Shown: positions 15,748 to 24,134 of the stretch, piece by piece
Position numbering within the stretch: position 1 is the stretch's first letter
Layout of the letters: every line of letters begins with the position of its first letter
Assembly (NCBI RefSeq): GCF_000348905.1
Contig: NZ_AOFT01000017.1
Span: 1-54,506, forward strand
Direction: 5' to 3'
Origin: Bhargavaea cecembensis DSE10
Lineage (GTDB): Bacteria > Bacillota > Bacilli > Bacillales_A > Planococcaceae
DNA length: 54,506 nt
Position numbers and translations under genes: made by a program
Notes under the pieces: model-generated
Database searches by the model: none
What the model was told of the DNA's origin: nothing
The model's input: only the letters and a program-made list of their open reading frames with translations

Positions 15748-15876
15748 TTACTGCTCCGATTTCCCGACGCAGCGTTCGCATTCGTGATGGAGGGACTCGA
15801 CTTTCTCAACGATTTCACAACCGCACTCGACACAGATCTTCCGGGACTTTTCGATCTTCTGCTGGTTTTTCATCAT
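15748..15876 (-). CDS. YhfH-like small cysteine-rich protein, third gene of the glyoxylate operon
   Basis: A 42-residue protein beginning MMKNQQKIEK, with CxxC (CVEC, plus a further Cys at +2) and a second CxxC (CERC) about 15 residues later. The spacing resembles yhfH at 14332-14454 (CAEC...CDKCNC), suggesting a zinc ribbon-like fold. AGGAGG lies upstream of the ATG. It begins 27 bp after the aceB stop with no terminator between, so it probably shares the aceA-aceB transcript. Function unknown. Confidence 0.75.
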   Translation of the reverse strand: MMKNQQKIEKSRKICVECGCEIVEKVESLHHECERCVGKSEQ

Positions 15877-15903
15877 TTAGATCTCCTCCTTATGGGTTTG
15901 GGG

Positions 15904-17514
15904 TTATGCCAGCCGGCCGTAGCCCGGCACGGTTAGGAATTCTTCAAAGTCGTCGTTTTCCGTGAGTTCCTTGAACAGGTCTGCGGCTTCCTGGAAACGG
16001 CCTTCTGTGAACCGTTCCGCGCCTTCCGATTTCCGGATTTTCCACAGTTCTTCCTGAAGCAGCTGCCGGAACAGGCTTTCCGTGATTTCTCGGCCGTCAT
16101 CCAGGCGGGCTTCCGGGTGGCGGATCCACTGCCAGATCTGCGATCGGGAAATCTCTGCCGTCGCGGCGTCCTCCATCAGGTTGTTGATTGGGACCGCTCC
16201 ACTGCCGCACAGCCAGGCTGCAATGTAGCGGATGCCGACGTTGATGTTCGTCCGGATGCCGCCTTCAGTGATCGTGCCCTCCGGCACTTGAAGCAGATCC
16301 CGGCCGGTCACCTGGACGTCTTCGCGCTTGCGGTCCACCTGGTTCTGCCCCTCTCCGATGACGGCATCGAATTCGTTCATCGCGACCGGGACGAGGCCGG
16401 GATGCGCGACCCAAGTGCCGTCATGGCCGTCGGTCGCCTCGCGCCGCTTGTCTTCGGCGACTTTGCTGAAAGCATCGGCGTTTGCCTCTTCATCCCCCTT
16501 GACCGGAATCTGTGCGGCCATGCCGCCGATCGCCATGGCGCCCCGCCGGTGGCATGTCTTGATGCAGAGCTGCGTGTAGGCCCTCATGAACGGCGCCGTC
16601 ATCGTGACCTGTCCGCGGTCAGGAAGCAGCACATCGTCCTGGTTCCGGAACCGCTTCAGGAAGCTGAAGATGTAGTCCCATCGTCCGCAGTTCAGTCCTG
16701 CCGCGTGGTCGCGAAGTTCATAAAGGATCTCATCCATCTCGAACGCGGCAAGGATCGTCTCGATCAGGACCGTCGCCCGGATCGTGCCGTGCGGGATGCC
16801 GAGCCGCTCCTGCGCATAGGTGAAGACGTCGTTCCATAGGCGCGCCTCCAGGTGGCTTTCCACCTTCGGGAGGTAGAAATACGGCCCCGTCCCGCGTGCA
16901 ATCTGTTCTTTCGCGTTGTGATAGAAGAACAGCCCGAAGTCGAACAGGCTGCCGGATACCGGCTCCCCGCCGACCGTCACGTGGCGCTCTTCCAGATGCC
17001 ACCCGCGGGGTCGGACGATCAGGACCGCAGTCTCCTCGTTCAATCGATATTCCTTGCCGTCGGACGGACGGGTGTAGGAAATCGTCCGCCGCACGGCATC
17101 ATGCATATTCTTCTGGCCCTCGATCATGTTTTCCCATGTTGGGGAGGTGGCGTCCTCGAAGCAAGCCATGAAGGTCTTCGCGCCGGAGTTCAGCGCGTTA
17201 ATGACCATTTTCCTTTCGACCGGCCCGGTGATTTCCACCCGGCGGTCCTTCAGGTCGTCAGGGATCGGGGCGACTTCCCAATCGCCCTCCCTGATCTGTT
17301 CCGTCTCCGGAAGAAAGTCCGGCTGCTCCCCCGCATCGAACCTCGCCTGCCGCTCCATCCGCTTTTCAAGCAATTCAAGCCGCCGGTTGTTGAACCGTTC
17401 ATGCAGTTCGCCGATGAATCGGAGTGCGTCTTCGGTCAGGATCACGTCCGATGACGGCGTCCGGCTGCCGGTGACGTTGACCTGCCGCTCCCTTGCCGTT
17501 TCGTTTGTCGTCAT
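15904..17514 (-). CDS. aceB: Malate synthase A
   Basis: Second enzyme of the glyoxylate shunt: condenses glyoxylate with acetyl-CoA to malate. 536 residues, the normal size of the A isoform. Visible landmarks are [27 protein letters not shown], the active-site region [12 protein letters not shown], and the family signature [20 protein letters not shown] chose the ATG at 17514, 8 nt after AGGAGA; a GTG two codons earlier is too close. It follows aceA by 18 bp in the same operon. Confidence 0.96.
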   Translation of the reverse strand: MTTNETARERQVNVTGSRTPSSDVILTEDALRFIGELHERFNNRRLELLEKRMERQARFDAGEQPDFLPETEQIREGDWEVAPIPDDLKDRRVEITGPVERKMVINALNSGAKTFMACFEDATSPTWENMIEGQKNMHDAVRRTISYTRPSDGKEYRLNEETAVLIVRPRGWHLEERHVTVGGEPVSGSLFDFGLFFYHNAKEQIARGTGPYFYLPKVESHLEARLWNDVFTYAQERLGIPHGTIRATVLIETILAAFEMDEILYELRDHAAGLNCGRWDYIFSFLKRFRNQDDVLLPDRGQVTMTAPFMRAYTQLCIKTCHRRGAMAIGGMAAQIPVKGDEEANADAFSKVAEDKRREATDGHDGTWVAHPGLVPVAMNEFDAVIGEGQNQVDRKREDVQVTGRDLLQVPEGTITEGGIRTNINVGIRYIAAWLCGSGAVPINNLMEDAATAEISRSQIWQWIRHPEARLDDGREITESLFRQLLQEELWKIRKSEGAERFTEGRFQEAADLFKELTENDDFEEFLTVPGYGRLA

Positions 17515-17532
17515 GTGCACACTCTCCTTTCC

Positions 17533-18810
17533 TTATGCGAACTGCGCGGTTTCCGTGGATCCGGCCATCGCGGTTGTGGACGACTGGCCGCCTGAGATGA
17601 CTTGCGCGACTTCGTCGAAGTAGCCGGTGCCGACTTCGCGCTGGTGGCGTGTCGCCGTGTAGCCTTTTTCTTCGGAGGCGAACTCGGCCTGCTGGAGGCG
17701 GGAGTAGGCCGCCATGCCTTCGTCCCTGTAGGCATTTGCCAGTTCGAACATGCTGTGGTTCAGCGAGTGGAAGCCTGCGAGCGTGACAAACTGGAACTTG
17801 TAGCCCATCTTCGCGATTTCGCGCTGGTACTCGGCAATCGTTTCCTTGTCGAGGTTCGCTTCCCAGTTGAATGAAGGTGAGCAGTTGTACGCGAGCATCT
17901 TGCCCGGGAACTTCTCGTGAATCGCATCGGCGAACTTTTTCGCTTCTTCAAGCGACGGTTTGGACGTCTCGCACCAGATCAGGTCGGCATATGGTGCGTA
18001 GGCAAGGCCGCGTGCAATCGCCTGGTCGATGCCGGCGCGTGTGCGGTAGAAGCCTTCCGGCGTGCGCTCTCCGGTGATGAATTCGTGGTCTGCCGGGTCG
18101 ATGTCGCTTGTGATGAGGTCCGCCGCATCCGCATCGGTGCGGGCGATGATGATCGTCGGGACGCCCATGACATCTGCCGCAAGACGGGCGGAGATCAGGT
18201 TCTTCACCGCGTTCTGCGTCGGGAGGAGAACCTTGCCGCCGAGGTGGCCGCATTTCTTCTCGGATGCAAGCTGGTCTTCGAAGTGGACGCCCGCTGCTCC
18301 CGCCTCGATCATGCCCTTCATCAGTTCAAAGACGTTCAGCGGGCCGCCGAATCCGGCTTCCGCATCCGCGACAATCGGCGCGAACCAGTCGAATCCTTCA
18401 CGGCCTTCCGCGCGGTCGATCTGATCGGCGCGCTGGAGCGCCTGGTTGATGCGCTTGACCACGTGCGGCACGCTGTTTGCCGGGTACAGGCTCTGGTCCG
18501 GGTACATCTGGCCCGCGATGTTCGCATCCGCCGCGACTTGCCAGCCGCTCAGGTAGATGGCCTGCAGCCCTGCCTTGACCTGCTGCATCGCCTGGTTTCC
18601 GGTCAGGGCGCCCAGTGCGTTGATGAACGGTTCCTCCTGGAGGGATTTCCAGAGCCGTGCCGCTCCGCGCTTTGCGAGTGTATGTTCAATCTGGACGGAG
18701 CCGCGGAGGCGGTACACATCTTCCGCCGTGTAGGGCCGTGTGATTCCGTTCCAGCGCTCATCCTGCCATCCCATTTCAATCTGTTCGATTTCCGCCTGTT
18801 TTGTTGTCAT
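17533..18810 (-). CDS. aceA: Isocitrate lyase
   Basis: First enzyme of the glyoxylate shunt: splits isocitrate into succinate and glyoxylate, letting the cell grow on acetate or fatty acids. 425 residues. The catalytic loop KKCGHLGGK has Cys at about 187; metal and substrate residues lie in [10 protein letters not shown] and FEDQ. Start at ATG 18810 (MTTKQ), with AAAGG upstream; a GTG at 18819 is possible. First gene of aceA-aceB-small gene; divergent from the regulator at 18999. Confidence 0.96.
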   Translation of the reverse strand: MTTKQAEIEQIEMGWQDERWNGITRPYTAEDVYRLRGSVQIEHTLAKRGAARLWKSLQEEPFINALGALTGNQAMQQVKAGLQAIYLSGWQVAADANIAGQMYPDQSLYPANSVPHVVKRINQALQRADQIDRAEGREGFDWFAPIVADAEAGFGGPLNVFELMKGMIEAGAAGVHFEDQLASEKKCGHLGGKVLLPTQNAVKNLISARLAADVMGVPTIIIARTDADAADLITSDIDPADHEFITGERTPEGFYRTRAGIDQAIARGLAYAPYADLIWCETSKPSLEEAKKFADAIHEKFPGKMLAYNCSPSFNWEANLDKETIAEYQREIAKMGYKFQFVTLAGFHSLNHSMFELANAYRDEGMAAYSRLQQAEFASEEKGYTATRHQREVGTGYFDEVAQVISGGQSSTTAMAGSTETAQFA

Positions 18811-18835
18811 CCGATACACACCTTTCAGAGGGTTT

Positions 18836-18911
18836 TATAAGCGCTGTTATAAAATAGTTCTTTCTGACTGTTTCATAACAGCTGTTGTTGTTGTAAATTA
18901 CTATATAACAG
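18836..18911. promoter_or_regulatory. Control region between aceA and the LytTR-type regulator
   Basis: Three related dyad elements: CTGTTATA (18844-18851), the palindrome AACAGCTGTT (18877-18886) and TATAACAG (18904-18911), the outer two being inverted copies nearly symmetric about the central one. Further CTGTT words begin at 18868 and 18882. A cre-like word TATAAGCGCTGTTA (18836-18849) fits the CcpA consensus at 12 of 14 positions. These are plausible operators for the divergent regulator and for carbon catabolite control; binding is inferred. Confidence 0.5.
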
Positions 18912-18998
18912 AATTGTCTTTTTTGTCTGGGTTTTCGGACTAAAAGGGGAAATTCTTTGATGAACATGGGCGATTCGCCGATGAATGGAGGAGATCAG

Positions 18999-19646
18999 AT
19001 GAACAACGGTGTGTTAGAACAGTTGGCGCAGTTTGCTTGTGAATGGATTCCGGAAAAAGCGGCATTTGCCGTGGCGGCAGACGGGCAGTATATTCACCTC
19101 GACCAGCGGGGCCTGGACATTCCGCTCGCCGCTGGCCATCCCGTCATCCCCGGGGATATCGCCCATCAAGTGATGAAGACAGGCCGGCGAGCGGAAGACC
19201 GGCTGTCCTTCCCTGATCAGAACACTTCCTATTATGGAATCGGCTACCCGGTCGAGATCGGCACGCTTCCCGGCGCCGTCATCGTCCTTCTTCCCGAAGA
19301 ACGGAAAAAGGCCGCCCCCATCCGCTATCTGACCGGCCGCAATGACGATGACTGGGTCCCGGTCTCCGTCAGCCGCATCACCCACATCGAAAGCGCCGAC
19401 AAGAAAACCTGGTTCTACGCCGACGGGGAGGAATTCGCCTCCACCCGGACACTCAAGCAGCTGGAGGCGGAACTGCCGGCTTCCTTCCTCCGGGTACACC
19501 GCTCCTATCTGATCAACACAGATTTCATCAGCCGCATCCGCAAAGACGACTTCACCTCTGGACTCCTCATCACGACATCGGACGGCTCGGAAATTCCCGT
19601 CAGCCAGACCCACGCCCCCACGCTCAGGAAAGTTCTCGGATTCTGA
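18999..19646 (+). CDS. LytTR-domain transcriptional regulator divergent from aceA
   Basis: 215 residues. The C-terminal 100 form a LytTR DNA-binding domain: VPVSVSRITHIESADKKTWFYADGEEF, TLKQLEAELPASFLRVHRSYLIN, then PVSQTHAPTLRKVL. The N-terminal 100 residues are not a receiver domain; they look like a small PAS/GAF-type sensory domain (inference). It is not a response regulator in the usual LytR sense. The start is the ATG at 18999, behind GGAGGAG; earlier in-frame ATGs lack sites. Divergent placement from aceA suggests that it controls the glyoxylate shunt, which is not proven. Confidence 0.8.
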   Translation: MNNGVLEQLAQFACEWIPEKAAFAVAADGQYIHLDQRGLDIPLAAGHPVIPGDIAHQVMKTGRRAEDRLSFPDQNTSYYGIGYPVEIGTLPGAVIVLLPEERKKAAPIRYLTGRNDDDWVPVSVSRITHIESADKKTWFYADGEEFASTRTLKQLEAELPASFLRVHRSYLINTDFISRIRKDDFTSGLLITTSDGSEIPVSQTHAPTLRKVLGF

Positions 19647-19650
19647 ATTG

Positions 19651-19682
19651 AAAAAATGCCGTTCCGTGGCAGACGGAACGGC
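19651..19682 (-). terminator. Intrinsic terminator between convergent genes
   Basis: GCCGTTCCGT/ACGGAACGGC stem with a 5-nt loop; six T follow on the minus strand, so it mainly serves the membrane-protein gene at 19693 and may also stop the regulator transcript. Confidence 0.75.
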
Positions 19683-19692
19683 GTTCATCATG

Positions 19693-19965
19693 TTATTTAG
19701 TTTTCTGGGCAGACCGCATGTTGCGTTTATTTGAGAGGTATATCCATATTGCCGTGAAAACCTGAATGAGCGGGAGATAGACCGCCCACGGAAAGGCCGG
19801 AGTCGCCCCGAGATACCAGGCATCGGGATAAATCAGGACCGCACTAGCCAGCATCCATAAACACGAGCGCAAAATCAGTCCCAGGACAAATGCGATTGCC
19901 GACATGACGATCAATGGAAAGAATAGTTGCAGGGTACCCAACAAAAATCCCATCACCTGCTCCAT
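19693..19965 (-). CDS. Small membrane protein of unknown function
   Basis: 90 residues with three hydrophobic stretches (about 5-30, 34-48 and 58-76) and a basic C-terminal tail (SNKRNMRSAQKTK) that would stay in the cytoplasm. AAGGAGG precedes the ATG. No family is recognised and neighbours give no clue. Confidence 0.65.
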   Translation of the reverse strand: MEQVMGFLLGTLQLFFPLIVMSAIAFVLGLILRSCLWMLASAVLIYPDAWYLGATPAFPWAVYLPLIQVFTAIWIYLSNKRNMRSAQKTK

Positions 19966-20045
19966 CCACCAGCCTCCTTATGGGTGGGTTATATCTTGCT
20001 ACAGGCGGGTTCATCCAGTCTCCGCAATGGATTATACCGCCGGTT

Positions 20046-20185
20046 CCCGCATTCATCGGTTAGGTTTCGTCATTCGACCGTATGATTTCGCCATTCATCC
20101 CATTAATCTCGTCATTCGATAAGTCCGGCCGGGCGAATGACGAAATTGAGGCCACGAATGACGAGACTGCGACCGTGAATGACGA
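20046..20185. repeat. Head-to-head 21-bp-period array, core TCGTCATTC / GAATGACGA
   Basis: Forward words at 20046 (degenerate, CATTC kept), 20067, 20088 (TCGCCATTC) and 20109 are each exactly 21 bp apart. After a short centre the same word appears inverted at 20135, 20156 and 20177, again exactly 21 bp apart. The whole is a large imperfect inverted repeat that could fold into a long hairpin. It lies past the deaminase gene end and upstream of the small membrane protein gene. Confidence 0.8.
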
Positions 20186-20225
20186 AACCGCAGCCCGCTA
20201 AAGTAAAAATCGCTAAAACTCCTTC

Positions 20226-20711
20226 TCACCTTCCAGCCCTACTATGAAACTTTCGTTGGAGCTCCCTGACCTGCTCCGCCAGTTCCGGAACCGGCCCGTC
20301 CACCTCGGCATCACGGATCACTTCCTGTATGGAAAGGTTCCGGACGCGTGACGGGGCAACGCCCAGTTCACCGAGCCATTCGGCCAGCTGTTCCGATGAA
20401 GAAGCATAGACAATCCGGCCCAACCCGACCCAGCCGTGGGCCGCAGCACACATCGGGCAGTGTTCACCTGAGGTGTAGACGGTCGCCCCGCTTCTTTCAT
20501 CCGGAGTCAGGTTTTCAGCCGCCCAACGAGCCAGCGCGAATTCCGGGTGCTGGGTGTGGTCCCCCCCTGCCACGTGATTATGGTCTTCGGCAAGCACTTC
20601 CCCGTCTGAAGAGACAAGGACCGAACCGAACGGCTCGTCCCCTTTTTCCAGCGCGGTTTCCGCCAACTCCACACAGCGCTTTAAATGCTTCAGATCCACC
20701 TCAGTAATCAT
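20226..20711 (-). CDS. Cytidine/deoxycytidylate-deaminase-family nucleoside deaminase
   Basis: A zinc-dependent hydrolytic deaminase of about 161 residues. The zinc site is complete: His55-Pro-Glu57 (HPEFALARW) and Cys85-x-x-Cys88 (SGEHCPMC). HPE in place of the HAE of tRNA adenosine deaminases, and the overall layout, suggest a guanine/nucleoside deaminase-like enzyme; the substrate is not certain. The ATG at 20711 sits 8 nt after AGGAGG; the ATG two codons earlier is too close to it. Confidence 0.85.
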   Translation of the reverse strand: MITEVDLKHLKRCVELAETALEKGDEPFGSVLVSSDGEVLAEDHNHVAGGDHTQHPEFALARWAAENLTPDERSGATVYTSGEHCPMCAAAHGWVGLGRIVYASSSEQLAEWLGELGVAPSRVRNLSIQEVIRDAEVDGPVPELAEQVRELQRKFHSRAGR

Positions 20712-20835
20712 CGCCATCTCCTCCTATCTCTGTCATGACCATCTTAATAGAGAAAAAGTTTCTGGACCAATAAAAAATCGGGAACAGCCCTAAGCCGTCC
20801 CACCCGCAGCTTACCATACTTCCCTGTCTTAGAAA

Positions 20836-20924
20836 GCACTGGAGAGACAAACAGACGCACTCAGACTTCTTTTCGAGGCGCTCGAAGGTGCATACAGAGC
20901 ATTCGGATTGTTTTCGAAGCACCC
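20836..20924. repeat. Degenerate 21-bp-period array, core GCACT
   Basis: GCACT (20836), GCACT (20857), GCGCT (20878) and GCATT (20899) are each exactly 21 bp apart, then GCACC at 20919 (20 bp). Longer similarity links TCAGACTTCTTTTCGA and TCGGATTGTTTTCGA. The array follows the hemH terminator. Just beyond it (20776-20805) is a decayed copy of that terminator's AAAAAATCGGGAAC arm. Confidence 0.5.
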
Positions 20925-20950
20925 GGCTGACCCTTCACGCTCCCCCAACA

Positions 20951-20983
20951 AAAAATCGGGAACGGCACAAAGCCGTTCCCGAT
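20951..20983 (-). terminator. Intrinsic terminator of hemH
   Basis: Perfect 12-bp stem ATCGGGAACGGC/GCCGTTCCCGAT followed by TTTTTTG on the minus strand, 12 bp past the stop. Confidence 0.92.
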
Positions 20984-20995
20984 CCATTCCTATTC

Positions 20996-21925
20996 TTATT
21001 TCAATACGTCCATGACCGCATCCGCCATCGCATCCACGAACAGCGGGTGCGTCTTCGGCATTTCCGGACGGTAGTAGGAAGCGCCGACTTCATCGCAGAC
21101 GACTTTGCACTCGTAGTCGTTGTCGTAAAGCACTTCAAGGTGCTCCGCAACGAATCCGAGCGGCGTGTAGACGAATGCCTTGTAGCCGTGTTCCTTATGA
21201 AGGTCGCGGGTCAGGTCCTGGACGTCCGGGCCGAGCCAAGGGTCGGGCGTGTTGCCCTCGGACTGCCAGCCGACCGCGTAGGTCTTCACGTCTGCCGCTT
21301 CCGCGACGAGCTTTGCCGTTTCGTCCAGCTGGTCCGGATACGGGTCGCCGTGCTCCTTGATCTTCTCAGGGAGCGAGTGAGCGGAGACGACGAGGCACGC
21401 GTTTTCGCGCTCTTCATCAGTCATCGAACCGTACGCTTCGCGGATCTTCTCTTCCCAGTACTGGATGAACTTCGGCTGGCGGTAGAAGTCCTTGACCGAA
21501 TGGATCTGCATGTTGCCGAGCTCCGCTGCCTTTTCCTTCGCGCGCTTGTTGTACGACTCAACGGAGAACGTCGAGTAGTGCGGCGCGAGAACGATCGTGA
21601 CCGCTTCGGTGATGCCGTCCCGGTGCATCTTCTCCACCGTGTCCTCGATGAACGGGTGAATATGCTTCAGGCCGACATATACTTTGAACTCGATGTCGTC
21701 CTGCACTTCGTTGAGCCGCTTGCCGAGGGCTTCCGCCTGTTCGTCGGTCGTCTTGGCCAGCGGGGAGATTCCGCCGATCGCCTCGTAGCGGTCCTTCAGG
21801 TCCTGCAGCTGTTCCGGCGCAGGCGGTCGGCCGTGGCGGATATGCGTGTAGTACGGTTCGATGTCTTCTTCTTTATAAGGGGTTCCATAGGCCATGACGA
21901 GCAGGCCCATCGTCTTTTTCGCCAT
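20996..21925 (-). CDS. hemH: Coproporphyrin ferrochelatase HemH (CpfC)
   Basis: Inserts Fe2+ into coproporphyrin III in the Gram-positive haem pathway. 309 residues, the monofunctional size; [27 protein letters not shown] is the typical start, the metal-inserting His is in [11 protein letters not shown], and the acidic path residues are in [20 protein letters not shown]. No [2Fe-2S] cluster cysteines. The start is ATG at 21925 after GGAAGG. It lies 30 bp after hemE. In B. subtilis hemY follows; here a terminator follows instead. Confidence 0.95.
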   Translation of the reverse strand: MAKKTMGLLVMAYGTPYKEEDIEPYYTHIRHGRPPAPEQLQDLKDRYEAIGGISPLAKTTDEQAEALGKRLNEVQDDIEFKVYVGLKHIHPFIEDTVEKMHRDGITEAVTIVLAPHYSTFSVESYNKRAKEKAAELGNMQIHSVKDFYRQPKFIQYWEEKIREAYGSMTDEERENACLVVSAHSLPEKIKEHGDPYPDQLDETAKLVAEAADVKTYAVGWQSEGNTPDPWLGPDVQDLTRDLHKEHGYKAFVYTPLGFVAEHLEVLYDNDYECKVVCDEVGASYYRPEMPKTHPLFVDAMADAVMDVLK

Positions 21926-21955
21926 TTGTTTCACCTTCCGATTAAGGAGTTTGGG

Positions 21956-22996
21956 TTACTTACGCAGTTGTGCAGAGTACGTATGGACGAACTCCGTCAG
22001 CTTTTTCAGTGTCGCCGGCTGGACGTCCGGGAAGACGCCGTGGCCGAGGTTGAAGATGTGCGCACCGTGCTCGACGCCCTGCTCGACTATGTCTTTTGCC
22101 CGTTCCTCGATGACGTTCCAGTCCGCGATGAGAAGCGTCGGGTCGAGGTTGCCCTGGACCGGCTTCGTGATGCCGCGCTCTTCCGCTTCGCGGATTTGCA
22201 TGCGCCAGTCGAGTCCGACGACATCAACAGGAAGGTCATGCCATTCGTTGACGAGGTGGCTTGCCCCGACACCGAATGTGATGACCGGCACGCCCGTCTT
22301 TTTCACTTCGGAAACGATGCGGGTCATGGTCGGCTTGATGAACGCCCGGTAGTCCGCGACATGGAGTGCGCCGACCCACGAGTCGAAGATCTGGACGATT
22401 TTCGCGCCTGCCGCGATCTGCGCCTTCAGATAAGCGATCGTCATGTCACCGAGCTTGTCCATGAGCGCCTGCCAGGCTTGCGGCTCCGACACCATGAACG
22501 ATTTTGTCAGGTTGTAGCTGCGGGACGGGCCGCCTTCGATCATATAGCTGGCCAGTGTGAACGGCGCACCCGCGAAGCCGATCAGCGGCACATCCAGCTG
22601 TTCCTCTGTCAGGATTTTGATGGTTTCAAGCACGTACGGCACCTGTTCTTCGGCATGGAACTCGCCGAGGCGGTCGATGTCCGCACGCGAGCGGATCGGG
22701 TTGGAGATCACCGGGCCCACGCCGGATTTGATCTTTACATCCACCCCGATCCCTGCGAGCGGTGTGACGATATCCTTATAAAGGATCGCCCCATCGACGT
22801 TGTACTGGTCGACCGGAAGCTTCGTCACATAGGCACAAAGCTCCGGCTGGTGTGTGATTTCCTCCAGCGAGTACTTTTCCTTCAGCTTCCGGTACTCCGG
22901 CTGGGAACGTCCCGCCTGGCGCATAAACCAGACCGGTGTGTGTTCCGTTTTCTCCCCGCGAGCTGCGCGAAGCAGCGTGTCGTTAAACTTGGTCAT
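21956..22996 (-). CDS. hemE: Uroporphyrinogen decarboxylase
   Basis: Removes four carboxyl groups from uroporphyrinogen III to give coproporphyrinogen III. 346 residues; signatures [16 protein letters not shown] (first arginine-rich motif) and [17 protein letters not shown] (second motif) are both intact, with the catalytic Asp in [13 protein letters not shown]. It starts with ATG after AGTAGGA. First gene of hemE-hemH, divergent from hmoB. Confidence 0.96.
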   Translation of the reverse strand: MTKFNDTLLRAARGEKTEHTPVWFMRQAGRSQPEYRKLKEKYSLEEITHQPELCAYVTKLPVDQYNVDGAILYKDIVTPLAGIGVDVKIKSGVGPVISNPIRSRADIDRLGEFHAEEQVPYVLETIKILTEEQLDVPLIGFAGAPFTLASYMIEGGPSRSYNLTKSFMVSEPQAWQALMDKLGDMTIAYLKAQIAAGAKIVQIFDSWVGALHVADYRAFIKPTMTRIVSEVKKTGVPVITFGVGASHLVNEWHDLPVDVVGLDWRMQIREAEERGITKPVQGNLDPTLLIADWNVIEERAKDIVEQGVEHGAHIFNLGHGVFPDVQPATLKKLTEFVHTYSAQLRK

Positions 22997-23055
22997 GTGA
23001 TGATTCCTACTTTCTCCGTAATCATTCCGTTTTAACTATAGGCTGTCCAATATTT

Positions 23056-23084
23056 ATTGTATAGATTGGGCAGGCAAATGTCAT
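23056..23084 (-). promoter_or_regulatory. Probable sigma-A promoter of hemE-hemH
   Basis: On the minus strand ATGACA (23079-23084), 17 bp, then TACAAT (23056-23061), about 60 bp upstream of the hemE start. Confidence 0.5.
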
Positions 23085-23208
23085 AGGATTTAACCTTTCC
23101 CGACACGTTTCGGACACACTTCCTGTCAAGGATTGGTCACACTTGTTTTAATGGGCCCGGCTGTGGGAAAATTAAGGCAAGGACAGGCAGATACGGGAGG
23201 TATGTCAA

Positions 23209-23730
23209 ATGAACTTGTACACCACATCCGGCACGCCGGAATTCATGGAGAAAATCAAGGAAAAACACAGCGGGGAAAACATGGTGCTGCTCCACGGAGC
23301 GGGCAACTCGCTTCTTCTGCACGAAACGGAGGGCAAGACCGTTTTCCAGACGCCAAAACGCTATGAAGTGATCGGCGCAAGCGGGCAGCTCGCCAAGCAC
23401 GGCTATTACATCGTAAACAACATCCCGGTCACCGACGAAGGCCGGCCGATCTTTGAGCACCGCTTCCAGAACCGGGCAAACATGGTTGACGGCCAGCCGG
23501 GCTTCCTCACCTTCCGGCTTCTCCGTCCGGTCAAGGATGACACATACCGCGTCGTGACGGCCTGGGAGTCGAAGGATCACTACGAACTGTGGAAAGGCTC
23601 GCAGGCATTCAAGGGCGCGCATGAACGGAAAGAACAGACGCCGCCTGCGGAGAAGGTGCAGAACATTTTCAGCGCGGCCTCCTACATCACTGAATATGAA
23701 ACGGAAAAGCCGGAAGACGAAAAGCTCTGA
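23209..23730 (+). CDS. hmoB: Haem-degrading monooxygenase HmoB
   Basis: An antibiotic-biosynthesis-monooxygenase-fold protein that degrades haem to release iron. 173 residues; the C-terminal ABM domain (about 65-150) has the Asn-Trp-His set in NRANMVDGQPGF, VVTAWESKDHYELW and KGAH. Size and position beside hemE match B. subtilis YhgC/HmoB. GGGAGG lies upstream of ATG. It is divergent from hemE-hemH, so haem synthesis and haem breakdown share an intergenic region. No Fur box is evident upstream. Confidence 0.88.
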   Translation: MNLYTTSGTPEFMEKIKEKHSGENMVLLHGAGNSLLLHETEGKTVFQTPKRYEVIGASGQLAKHGYYIVNNIPVTDEGRPIFEHRFQNRANMVDGQPGFLTFRLLRPVKDDTYRVVTAWESKDHYELWKGSQAFKGAHERKEQTPPAEKVQNIFSAASYITEYETEKPEDEKL

Positions 23731-23742
23731 GCCGGCTGACAG

Positions 23743-23767
23743 AACGGCGCCCCGGCGCCGTTTTTTT
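23743..23767 (+). terminator. Intrinsic terminator of hmoB
   Basis: AACGGCGCC/GGCGCCGTT with a CC loop and a run of T, 13 bp past the stop. Confidence 0.9.
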
Positions 23768-23802
23768 GTTGGAGGAGGATGTGGGCGGGTGTGAAGGTTT
23801 TA

Positions 23803-24028
23803 AGTACGCGAGCTTCCGGGGGGTGAGGCATTTTTCGTACGCAAACTTCTCCCATTCGTACGCGAACCCCGGGGCGTGGAGTTTTTCGCACGTGAACTTC
23901 TTGGATTCGCACGCAAACTCCAGGTGCCACGGATTTTTCGCACGCAAACTTCCCAGATTCGCACGCGAACCCCGGGGCGAGGGATTTTTCGTTCGCATCC
24001 CCCCGAAGCACTCCTGTTTTCGCGCGTC
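23803..24028. repeat. Composite array, core TTCGYACGCRAAC, alternating 21 and 30-31 bp spacing
   Basis: The ACGC of the core begins at 23806, 23839, 23860, 23890, 23911, 23942, 23963, 23993 and 24024. After the first step of 33, spacings are 21, 30, 21, 31, 21, 30 and 31, so the higher-order unit is 51-52 bp. All are close to whole numbers of DNA turns. The stretch 23768-24065 between hmoB and yhaA holds nothing else; reading frames across it are only repeats of about 17 residues. Confidence 0.85.
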
Positions 24029-24065
24029 CCCTTGGGTGTGACACTTTTTGTCTGGTCACGTGCTA

Positions 24066-24094
24066 TTGCTCTTCTTCCGGATGAGGTCTATAAT
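24066..24094 (+). promoter_or_regulatory. Sigma-A promoter of yhaA
   Basis: TTGCTC (24066-24071), 17-bp spacer, TATAAT (24089-24094), 40 bp upstream of the start codon. Confidence 0.75.
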
Positions 24095-24134
24095 AAATAA
24101 CATTCTAATTATTTCGCTTTCCGGAGGGATTCCA

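Noticed and set aside
20046-20185. CRISPR array interpretation of the repeat arrays
   Set aside because: Repeats of about 9-12 bp and variable parts of about 9-12 bp are much too short; no cas genes or leader are present.
20701-20922. 73-codon minus-strand frame upstream of the deaminase
   Set aside because: It overlaps the deaminase start and the repeat array, without a site or known domain.
20888-23035. Long plus-strand frame of 715 codons opposite hemH and hemE
   Set aside because: It is the antisense shadow of two well-supported haem genes in GC-rich DNA; no ribosome site and a composition of Arg/Val/Asp-rich low-complexity sequence.
23682-24059. Minus-strand frames of 103-125 codons with 17-residue repeats
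   Set aside because: They only translate the 51-52 bp repeat array and have no ribosome site.
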